Of a stretch of 5,653 nt of DNA, positions 1 through 5,653 are shown one piece after another. The stretch's first letter is position 1; every line of letters starts with the position of its first letter. Origin of the DNA: Rikenella sp. (lineage in GTDB: Bacteria; Bacteroidota; Bacteroidia; Bacteroidales; Rikenellaceae); the NCBI GenBank assembly GCA_029054535.1, contig JAIDFC010000263.1, forward strand, positions 1 through 5,653. The letters run 5' to 3'. The translations under genes were made by a program, and so were the position numbers. A model generated the notes under the pieces. The model was not told the DNA's origin. It saw only the letters and a list, made by a program, of their open reading frames with translations, and searched no databases.

Positions 1-1
1 C

Positions 2-622
2 ATTTTCATCCGTGCACTCAATCCCTACGGGCTGGCGAAAGAAAATGACGACTGGAACGCCTATTGCGACCGATTCGTGGCGTTTTACAAACAGGCGTTG
101 GAATACATTCTCGAAATCAACAAGTCGGGCGAGGAGATGTTCGTCGAGGAGTTCACAACGCTTATTCTGCGCAAGATTCTCACTCCGTTTCCGATCGGGT
201 TCGTCGACTTGCAGTCTCCGTCCGGCATCGTCAACGGGGTGGCGGTTTACAACTACGATGGGTACGTCTACGCCTCCGACGAGTCTCGTATGTTGGCTGA
301 GTATGGCGATTATACATTTCGTCTGGGGAAGGTAACCGACCGATACGAGGAGTTGTTCTATGGACACAAGGTGCAGGGTATTGCGCGGTTATGGGCGACC
401 GAATATATTGCCGGATGCGCCGATTGCGCATTCCAATCGATTTGCGGAGCCGATCCCGTGCGGAACTATTCCACGCAGGGCGATATGTATGGTTTTCGGC
501 CGACCTCTAATTTTTGTCGCAAGCATAAAGCGATCATCGAATATGTTTTCACTTTGCTGACCGAACGCAGGGAAGAGGTTTTGCCTATTTTCAAGAGTTG
601 GATTACGGGAACTCGCGGATGA
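2..622 (+). CDS. hxsB: HXS system radical SAM maturase HxsB, C-terminal part (5' end outside window)
   Basis: The frame is open from base 2, so the start and the radical SAM core with its CxxxCxxC cluster lie upstream of the window. About 206 residues remain. They read like the C-terminal half of HxsB: a segment around ILTPFPIGFVDLQSP, then VYNYDGYVYASDESRMLAE, then a cysteine-rich tail. Its cysteines sit at about fragment residues 139, 142, 148 and 172 (CADCAFQSIC and NFC) around GADPVRNYSTQGD and FRPTS; this layout probably binds an auxiliary Fe-S cluster as in SPASM-type proteins (inference). Family knowledge: HxsB and HxsC are paired radical SAM enzymes thought to modify a His-Xaa-Ser repeat protein, HxsA; the chemistry is not known to me. 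The stop TGA at 620-622 overlaps the hxsC start in ATGA, indicating one operon and translational coupling. Identification is from recall of family motifs, not from a search. Confidence 0.88.
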   Translation: MFIRALNPYGLAKENDDWNAYCDRFVAFYKQALEYILEINKSGEEMFVEEFTTLILRKILTPFPIGFVDLQSPSGIVNGVAVYNYDGYVYASDESRMLAEYGDYTFRLGKVTDRYEELFYGHKVQGIARLWATEYIAGCADCAFQSICGADPVRNYSTQGDMYGFRPTSNFCRKHKAIIEYVFTLLTERREEVLPIFKSWITGTRG

Positions 623-1512
623 TGAGAGATACGATCGACATAGCTTCCAACGACAATGCACTGTTCGTTACGTCGCAGTGTAATAATCGGTGCGTCATGT
701 GCTGCCAGCCGCCCTTGCAGCGGAACGATCTGGATGGTTATTTCCAAAAGAATATGACGTTGATCGATTCTGCACCGCAGGAGTTATCGTCCATCGGCAT
801 TACTGGCGGCGAGCCGACGTTGCTCGGCGATCGTTTGTTCGACATGATCCGCCGTATTAAGACGAAGTTGCCCGAAACCGAAATCCACCTGTTGACGAAT
901 GGACGGGCGTTCGCCGATCGGGCATATGCACGGCAACTCGCCGCATGCGGAGTGGAAAGGATTCTGCTGGGGATTCCGCTCCACGCCGACAACGCCGCCG
1001 ACCACGATGCGGTAACACAAGTCCGAGGTTCGTTCGATGAAACGATGCTCGGACTATACAACCTCGCCCGCTACGATATCGGAATCGAACTGCGTGTGGT
1101 CATTACTCGGCTCAACTACCGCCGTCTGCCGAAGCTACCGGATTTCATCTACCGCAATCTACCTTTCGTGGAGTTCATTTCCCTGATGGGTTTGGAGTAC
1201 ACAGGCTATACGATAAAAAACAGCGATTCCGTGTGGATAGATCCGTTGGATTATCGGTCGGAATTGAGACAGGCTGTTATGGAATTGCACGATTGGCGCA
1301 TGGATGTTTCCATCTTCAACCTGTCGCGATGTGTGCTTCCCGAACCATTGTGGTCTTTCGCTCGAAAATCCATATCGGACTGGAAAACGAAATATCCCGA
1401 TATATGCGGGGAGTGTACGGAACGGGCGGAGTGTTGCGGTTTGTTCGCTACTTCTCGAATACAAAGTCGGGGAATCAAACCGTTTAGCGAATCATTGGAT
1501 ACGCTAGAATAA
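619..1512 (+). CDS. hxsC: HXS system radical SAM maturase HxsC
   Basis: A complete protein of 297 residues from ATG 619. The radical SAM cluster CNNRCVMCC supplies CxxxCxxC at residues 21, 25 and 28. GGEPT at 63-67 is the SAM-binding glycine motif and LLTNGR near 91-96 is a core strand. The C-terminal cysteines at about 263, 266, 272 and 273 (CGEC, CCG) and the ending SRGIKPF match the HxsC family. Start choice: ATG 619 forms ATGA with the hxsB stop; ATG 622 is an equally possible neighbour, and TTG 598 is open but would overlap hxsB more. The expected role is cytoplasmic SAM-dependent modification of the HXS substrate together with HxsB. The cluster cysteines begin only 21 residues from the start, so there is little N-terminal extension. 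The C-terminus seems intact, but the next gene downstream is a headless hsdR rather than the expected HXS substrate. Confidence 0.9.
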   Translation: MMRDTIDIASNDNALFVTSQCNNRCVMCCQPPLQRNDLDGYFQKNMTLIDSAPQELSSIGITGGEPTLLGDRLFDMIRRIKTKLPETEIHLLTNGRAFADRAYARQLAACGVERILLGIPLHADNAADHDAVTQVRGSFDETMLGLYNLARYDIGIELRVVITRLNYRRLPKLPDFIYRNLPFVEFISLMGLEYTGYTIKNSDSVWIDPLDYRSELRQAVMELHDWRMDVSIFNLSRCVLPEPLWSFARKSISDWKTKYPDICGECTERAECCGLFATSRIQSRGIKPFSESLDTLE

Positions 1513-1550
1513 ACGCGCCGGTTTGTCGTCCGAACCGCTATGACGTTACC

Positions 1551-4205
1551 GTGTTGGTAAACGGGCTTCCGTTGGTGCATGTCGAACTGAAACGTCGCGG
1601 CGTCGACATCAAGGAGGCGTTCAACCAAATAGACCGTTACCAGCGCGAAAGTTTCTGGGCCGGCAGCGGACTGTTCGAATATGTGCAGCTGTTCGTTATC
1701 TCGAACGGCACCTATACCAAGTATTACAGCAATACGACCCGTCAAAGCCGTATCAAAGAGTTGTCGAACAGCGGCAAGGCTAAGAGCAAACAGACGAGCA
1801 ACAGTTTCGAGTTCACCTCGTGGTGGGCGGATGCCAACAACCGGCCGATTACCGACCTCATGGGCTTCGGCCGTACGTTCTTCGCCAAACATACGCTGCT
1901 CCAGCTGCTGACCCGATATTGCGTATTCACCTCCGACCGCATGCTGCTCGTCATGCGTCCCTATCAGGTCGTGGCGACGGAGCGCATACTGGGTAAAATA
2001 AATATCGCCGACAACTACAAGCAGTACGGTTCTGTCGAAGGCGGCGGATACGTCTGGCATACGACGGGCAGCGGCAAGACGCTGACCTCGTTCAAGACGG
2101 CACAGCTGGCCAGCAAATTGCCCTACATAGACAAAGTGTTGTTCGTGGTTGACCGCAAAGACCTCGACTACCAGACCATGCGCGAATACGACAAATTCCA
2201 GCGCGGGGCGGCCAACAGCAATACGAGTACGGCGATTCTGAAACGGCAGTTGGAGGACCCGGCGGCGAGAATCATCATCACGACGATTCAGAAACTGTCG
2301 GTCTTTATCGGGCGTCATGCGGAGCATCCTGTGTTCCAGCAAAAAATCGTCCTCATCTTCGACGAGTGCCACCGTTCGCAGTTCGGCGACATGCACACGG
2401 CCATTACCCGAAAGTTCAAACGCTACTTCCTCTTCGGTTTCACCGGCACGCCCATTTTTGCCAAGAATGCCGTAAGCGGCGGCAAACCCGATCTGCGGAC
2501 GACCGAGCAGGCGTTCGGCGAGCAACTGCACACCTATACGATCGTCCATGCCATCCATGACAAGAACGTGTTGCCGTTCCGCATCGAGTATATCCGCACC
2601 GTCAAGGAAAAAGAGGAGATCGAGAACTCGATGGTGTGGGACATCGCCCGCGAGGAGGCTCTGGCAGACAAACGACGGATTGCCAATATCGTCGCTTATA
2701 TTCTACAGCATTTCAACCGGAAGACGAAACGCACCGCGAAATCGTACGAGTTCCATGCCGTAACCAATATCGGCGAGATGGCATCGGCCGGGCATCGCAA
2801 TACGATCGAGGAGGTGAAACGGCGGACTCGTCTGACGGGGTTCAATTCGATTTTCGCAGTCTCCTCCATCGAGACGGCTAAAATGTACTATGCCGAATTC
2901 AAACGGCAAATGGCGGAGTTGCCGAGCGCACAGCGGCTGAAAGTGGCTACCATTTACAGTTTCGGCGTAAATGAAGAGACGGACGACTTCATCATCGATG
3001 AAAACCCCGAAGATACGAGCGGTTTGGACCGGAGTTCTCGCGATTTTCTGGAAGCTGCCATCCAGGATTACAACGCCATGTTTTCGACCTCTTACGATAC
3101 GTCGAGCGACAAGTTCCAGAACTACTATAAGGACGTGTCGCTTCGCATGAAGAATCGGGAGCTGGATTTGTTGATCGTCGTCAATATGTTCCTGACGGGC
3201 TTCGACGCCACGACGCTCAACACGCTGTGGGTCGATAAAAACTTGCAGATGCACGGTCTGTTGCAGGCCTATTCGCGCACGAACCGCATTCTGAACTCGA
3301 TCAAAACGTTCGGCAATATCGTCTGTTTCCGCAACCTCGAAACGGCCACGAACGAGAGCCTCGCTCTGTTCGGGGACAAGGAGGCGGCAGGGATCGTGCT
3401 GCTCAAAACATTCGACGAGTATTACAACGGCTACACGCAGAACGACAAAGAGATTCGCGGATATGCGGAATTGGTCGACGAGTTGTTGGCGAAATATCCC
3501 GTCGGAGAACAGATCGTCGGAGAACAGAACAAAAAGAACTTCGTGCGGCTTTACGGGGCGATTTTGAAGTTGCGGAATATCCTTTCGACGTTCGATGCCT
3601 TTGCCGGTCGCGAAATTCTGACCGAGCGCGATGTGCAGGATTACCACAGTGCGTATATCGACCTGTACAATGAGTTCAGACCGAAAAAGCACGAGGCGGA
3701 ATCGATCAACGAAGACCTCGTGTTCGAGATGGAGCTTATCAAGCAGGTGGAAGTCAATATCGACTACATTTTGTCTTTGATCCGTAAATACCACGAAGAG
3801 CATTTACAGGACAAGGAGATCATCGTGTCGATTCGCAAGGCGATCGATTCGAGCGTCGATCTGCGCAACAAGAAGGAGCTGATCGAGCGATTCATTGAAT
3901 CCCTGACGCCCGAATCCGACGTGGACGAAGATTGGCGCGCTTATGTCGAGGAGCAGCGCCGCGCCGAGCTGGATCGGATCATTGCCGACGAAAACCTGAA
4001 CCCGGACGAGGCTTACAAATTCATGGACAACGCTTTCCGCGACGGGTTCGTTCAGACGACCGGAACGGCGATAACCCAAGTGCTGCCGCCGGTCTCCCGT
4101 TTCACGCCCACCGGCGACCGCACGAAGAAACGCGAGGCGGTGATCGAACGGCTGACCGCGTTTTTCAATCGGTTCTGGGATATCACGTCAGAAACTAAAG
4201 AATAA
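1551..4205 (+). CDS. hsdR: Type I restriction enzyme R subunit HsdR, 5'-truncated (probable pseudogene)
   Basis: Homology to HsdR (DNA translocase/nuclease of type I restriction-modification) is evident throughout. Counting from GTG 1551, the nuclease residues ELK (12-14) and QIDRY (QxxxY, 26-30) are present. The helicase motor has Walker A TGSGKT (172-177), DECH (271-274), FTGTP (297-301), NMFLTGFD (545-552) and QAYSRTNR (572-579). The C-terminal helical region is present. Related HsdRs are about 930-1050 residues with roughly 110-200 residues before ELK; here almost all of that is gone. The family motif NRYDVT, carrying the metal-binding Asp, is encoded at 1533-1550, but no ATG, GTG or TTG occurs in frame between the stop at 1485 and GTG 1551, so a protein started there would lack that Asp. 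DNA cleavage is therefore unlikely; ATP-driven motor activity would still need HsdM and HsdS, which are not visible. Convergent with the integrase relic, overlapping by 18 bp. Confidence 0.9.
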   Translation: MLVNGLPLVHVELKRRGVDIKEAFNQIDRYQRESFWAGSGLFEYVQLFVISNGTYTKYYSNTTRQSRIKELSNSGKAKSKQTSNSFEFTSWWADANNRPITDLMGFGRTFFAKHTLLQLLTRYCVFTSDRMLLVMRPYQVVATERILGKINIADNYKQYGSVEGGGYVWHTTGSGKTLTSFKTAQLASKLPYIDKVLFVVDRKDLDYQTMREYDKFQRGAANSNTSTAILKRQLEDPAARIIITTIQKLSVFIGRHAEHPVFQQKIVLIFDECHRSQFGDMHTAITRKFKRYFLFGFTGTPIFAKNAVSGGKPDLRTTEQAFGEQLHTYTIVHAIHDKNVLPFRIEYIRTVKEKEEIENSMVWDIAREEALADKRRIANIVAYILQHFNRKTKRTAKSYEFHAVTNIGEMASAGHRNTIEEVKRRTRLTGFNSIFAVSSIETAKMYYAEFKRQMAELPSAQRLKVATIYSFGVNEETDDFIIDENPEDTSGLDRSSRDFLEAAIQDYNAMFSTSYDTSSDKFQNYYKDVSLRMKNRELDLLIVVNMFLTGFDATTLNTLWVDKNLQMHGLLQAYSRTNRILNSIKTFGNIVCFRNLETATNESLALFGDKEAAGIVLLKTFDEYYNGYTQNDKEIRGYAELVDELLAKYPVGEQIVGEQNKKNFVRLYGAILKLRNILSTFDAFAGREILTERDVQDYHSAYIDLYNEFRPKKHEAESINEDLVFEMELIKQVEVNIDYILSLIRKYHEEHLQDKEIIVSIRKAIDSSVDLRNKKELIERFIESLTPESDVDEDWRAYVEEQRRAELDRIIADENLNPDEAYKFMDNAFRDGFVQTTGTAITQVLPPVSRFTPTGDRTKKREAVIERLTAFFNRFWDITSETKE

Positions 4206-4658
4206 CAGCGGATATGGGGCTTTTTTCAGAGAGATACGCTTACACCGAAACCTTCGGCGTGATTTTTTAGGGAGAAATACACCTTCGGAAACGGCTTGGT
4301 TATAGACGGATTTCAAGACACTGAGTTTGGTGGCGATGCTGTTGTTGATATTACCCCTCTGACGCAAGAAGATTTCGAATTCGCGCAGATAGGCGACGTC
4401 CAACTGTTCGAAACGCAGATCGCTGTCTCGGAATTGCCGTATCAGGGAGAGGGTCGCTCGGTGTTTATCGGCTGATCCGTATCGCTCTGTCTGTTCCAAC
4501 CGTTCAATCACCTGACGAAAATAGGATTCGACGTTGCAGGCTAGTCGTTGGCCTACGCGCTCGAACAGGCTCTCGAATGTTACAGGGATGTCGAGGGCTT
4601 CCAATTTCTGTATCTTGCGTTCGTAGGATTTGACTTGGGGGGTAATCCGAAATCGCAT
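4188..4658 (-). pseudogene. Tyrosine recombinase (integrase) relic, core-binding domain only
   Basis: The frame encodes 156 residues resembling the SAM-like core-binding domain of Bacteroidota phage-type integrases: VESYFRQVIERLEQTERYGSADKHR, then LRFEQLDVAYLREFEIFLRQRGNINNSIATKLSVLKSVYNQAVSEGVF (quoted in pieces by position: about residues 42-66 and 80-128). Such integrases are usually about 300-420 residues. Here the N-terminal arm-binding part is reduced to a short lead, with a TGA three codons before ATG 4658. The catalytic domain with the R...HxxR...Y residues is absent. After about residue 128 the reading becomes basic and atypical (KKSRRRFRCKRISLKKA) and continues into the antisense of the hsdR 3' end, stopping at 4188. 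This suggests loss of the catalytic half by a rearrangement near 4206-4275. It cannot be an active recombinase. What is seen is the domain; the mobile-element origin is inference. Confidence 0.75.
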
Positions 4659-4686
4659 AAATCGACATCACACACTATTCAAACAA

Positions 4687-4720
4687 AAATGAGCGATAAT
4701 CTGCTGATTATCACTCATTT
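4687..4720 (-). terminator. Hairpin with T-tract, minus strand (terminator-like)
   Basis: Arms ATGAGCGATAATC (4689-4701) and GATTATCACTCAT (4706-4718) enclose a 4-base loop, with two further A-T pairs outside. On the plus strand one position is a C/A mismatch, but in the minus-strand RNA it becomes a G-U pair, so the stem is fully paired only when transcribed leftward. It is followed leftward by TTTTTGTTTG. This fits an intrinsic terminator on the minus strand. It lies about 30 bp before the integrase relic and no gene upstream of it (4730-5010) was recognised. Confidence 0.6.
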
Positions 4721-4730
4721 AAGATGAGTG
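4712..4730. repeat. Second inverted repeat overlapping the terminator-like hairpin
   Basis: CACTCAT (4712-4718) and ATGAGTG (4724-4730) are perfect 7-bp inverted arms around TTAAG. The left arm is also the right arm of the larger hairpin at 4687-4720, so the two structures cannot form together. In leftward transcription the short hairpin would form first and could compete with the terminator-like stem, as an antiterminator does. The structure is seen; the regulatory role is inference. Confidence 0.45.
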
Positions 4731-5009
4731 GAAAACGATGCCGCATCTGCATTCTGAAGTCGCTGTATATCAATCGTATTGCAAAAGGACGTTTCCGTTG
4801 TACCACGCTTTGGCTATGCGCGAAGAACATCGGATTGCTCGACTATTCCAAGAATCTTTCAATACTTTGTAAAGATAGATGATATTTTCAAATTCTCTAA
4901 ACTTCTTTCTGTGGTTTATTCTGTTTTAAAAATACTACCGACAGCACCGAAGAGGTGAATAGAAAGCAAATTTGCCTACAATCAATAAAAAACCGCGTTA
5001 TTTCCATTG
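4731..5009. other. AT-rich stretch without a convincing gene
   Basis: About 280 bases separate the hairpins at 4687-4730 from the terminator at 5010-5048. Base composition drops sharply (4861-4920 has about 14 G+C in 60 bases, against about half in the hsdR gene). The longest readable item is a 44-codon plus frame, 4738-4872, ending in a TAA. It begins MPHLHSEVAVYQSY and ends RLFQESFNTL, and resembles no family I recognise. A 10-bp palindrome GCAAATTTGC lies at 4966-4975. No tRNA arms and no clear Bacteroidota promoter (TTTG about 20 bp before TAnnTTTG) were found; on the minus strand near 4870-4905 there is only a two-mismatch resemblance. It could be the decayed remnant of a gene. Confidence 0.5.
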
Positions 5010-5048
5010 AAAAAATATTTGGGTGTCCGTAATTTACGGACACCCAAA
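5010..5048 (-). terminator. Strong intrinsic terminator of the minus-strand operon
   Basis: A perfect inverted repeat: TTTGGGTGTCCGTAA (5018-5032) and TTACGGACACCCAAA (5034-5048), practically a 13-bp stem with a 5-base loop. Read leftward it is followed by TATTTTTT (T-run at 5010-5015). It lies 42 bp beyond the stop of the small gene at 5091-5366, which is the expected position for ending that transcript. The plus side has no T-run, so it works mainly leftward. Confidence 0.88.
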
Positions 5049-5090
5049 CAGAACTTGTTACGAATAGAAATCACGGTAGACCATCATGTA

Positions 5091-5366
5091 CTATTTCACG
5101 ATTTTACCGATGATACTTTTCACTTGTTCGCACAAAACTCCCGGAGTATCGAGTACCCGAGCAATCGTTTGGTTCTTATTTGTCGAGCGAGTAATCTTGG
5201 CTTTCAGATTTTGCACCTCAGCTCGATTGATTCCAGTTTTTTCAAGAAGCGATACGACTTCATCAATATCTGCCGATGTTAAAGCTGCGATATCTTTTTT
5301 CAATTTTTCATTCAACTGAGCCTTTACAACATCGGCAGCGGCTCTTACTTTTGTGATGTCTGCCAT
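5091..5366 (-). CDS. Small helical protein of unknown function
   Basis: A 91-residue protein, MADITKVRAAADVV at the start and SIIGKIVK at the end. It is rich in Ala, Lys, Asp, Val and Ile with an alternating charged and hydrophobic pattern that suggests several amphipathic helices. There is no signal peptide, membrane segment or metal motif. It has a single Cys, near residue 79 (VLCEQVK), and a basic central stretch (LKAKITRSTNKNQ, about 54-66) that could contact nucleic acid (speculative). ATG 5364-5366 is preceded by AT-rich sequence without a Shine-Dalgarno, usual for Bacteroidota. It starts 9 bp after the stop of the upstream gene, so both share a transcript that ends at the 5010-5048 terminator. 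Not recognised as any family; coding status is supported by its length, start, operon spacing and terminator. Confidence 0.7.
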   Translation of the reverse strand: MADITKVRAAADVVKAQLNEKLKKDIAALTSADIDEVVSLLEKTGINRAEVQNLKAKITRSTNKNQTIARVLDTPGVLCEQVKSIIGKIVK

Positions 5367-5375
5367 AATTATAAT

Positions 5376-5653
5376 TTATTTAAGTTTGCTATCTATTTTT
5401 TCAAATGCTGTTTGTGCAGTACTTAGAATGGAGTCGGCTCTTTGCAGATACCGATCTATCTGTGTATCGATCTTATCCGTATCGACAAATCGGGATAATA
5501 GTTGTTTCCGTTTCTCTTCCAGAGCATTAGCACTATCTATATTCTTTGTTATGACATCATTCATCTCCCGGGCTGTATTATAATGGGCATGGATAATATC
5601 GAGCAGCTTCTCTTTTTCCGCGTTCAGAGGAATTAAGAGCGAATCTCGTTGTT
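5376..5653 (-). CDS. Coiled-coil-like protein of unknown function, 5' end outside window
   Basis: The minus frame is open from the right edge of the window to TAA at 5376-5378, about 92 residues. An internal ATG at 5562-5564 would give a 62-residue protein, but the frame continues upstream without a stop (SLLIPLNAEKEKLLDIIHAHYN and so on), so the true start is probably beyond the window. The sequence is strongly helical with heptad-like spacing of Leu and Ile and many charged residues (NALEEKRKQLLSRF, DTQIDRYLQRADSIL), suggesting a coiled coil. No catalytic motif was seen. It lies 9 bp upstream of the 91-residue gene in the same orientation, so they may act together. No family was recognised; a phage or mobile-element structural or accessory protein is possible but unproven. 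Confidence 0.65.
   Translation of the reverse strand, partial: QRDSLLIPLNAEKEKLLDIIHAHYNTAREMNDVITKNIDSANALEEKRKQLLSRFVDTDKIDTQIDRYLQRADSILSTAQTAFEKIDSKLK

Noticed and set aside
1251..2558. Long antisense open frame (435 codons) opposite hxsC and hsdR
   Set aside because: It lies opposite clear HsdR and HxsC coding sequence, its translation shows no domain, and its openness follows from the codon use of the sense genes.
3500..3529. 15-bp tandem repeat in hsdR giving VGEQI VGEQN
   Set aside because: One mismatch between units, reading frame kept, and the segment fits the usual HsdR pattern (a YP..G..I.GE..KK-like stretch), so it is probably ordinary sequence and not a recent duplication.
2703..3803. 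Long antisense open frame (366 codons) opposite hsdR
   Set aside because: It mirrors the conserved HsdR motor and helical region and is rich in residues typical of antisense shadows; no recognisable motif.
1498..4240. Shared 8-mer GATACGCT at 1498-1505 and 4233-4240
   Set aside because: An 8-base match between two short stretches near the breakpoints is expected by chance at a few percent and has no further similarity around it.
4243..4268. Stem CCGAA/TTCGG followed by six T, downstream of hsdR on the plus strand
   Set aside because: Only 5 paired bases plus 2 beyond a bulge, and it sits inside the integrase relic's coding sequence; too weak to call as the hsdR terminator.
4731..5009. tRNA gene or attachment site next to the integrase relic
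   Set aside because: No T-loop or anticodon-arm pattern was found on either strand and no repeat pair that would mark att sites.

Overview
The window looks like part of an accessory region of a Bacteroidota chromosome or mobile element, possibly Bacteroidales such as Alistipes. This is inferred from the style of the HsdR and integrase sequences and from the AT-rich, Shine-Dalgarno-free stretch before the visible start near 5366. No rRNA, tRNA, CRISPR array or intact transposase was seen.

Layout. (1) Positions 2-1512, plus strand: the C-terminal part of hxsB and a complete hxsC, overlapping by ATGA. These are the paired radical SAM maturases of the His-Xaa-Ser (HXS) system, a poorly characterised peptide or protein modification system. 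No His-Xaa-Ser substrate (HxsA) or HxsD is visible; they would have to lie upstream of the window or be absent. (2) About 1521-4205, plus strand: a type I restriction HsdR with intact helicase motor motifs. It starts abruptly inside its nuclease domain, about 10-20 bp after the hxsC stop, so its N-terminus is missing. (3) 4188-4658, minus strand: the core-binding domain of a Bacteroidota tyrosine recombinase, without catalytic domain and without its N-terminal arm-binding part; its frame runs into the end of hsdR. (4) 4659-5010: AT-rich non-coding DNA with competing hairpins at 4687-4730 and no convincing gene. (5) 5010-5653, minus strand: two small helical proteins of unknown function in a tight operon, ending in a strong intrinsic terminator at 5010-5048. 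The upstream one runs off the window.

Overall this is a patchwork of broken modules: an HXS maturase cassette joined to a decapitated hsdR, joined to an integrase relic, then a compositionally different AT-rich island. HxsB and HxsC are expected to act together on one substrate. HsdR has no HsdM or HsdS partner in view and probably cannot cut DNA as it stands. The most interesting points are the HXS maturase pair without a visible substrate, the hxsC/hsdR junction, the attenuator-like overlapping hairpins, and the two unrecognised small proteins.
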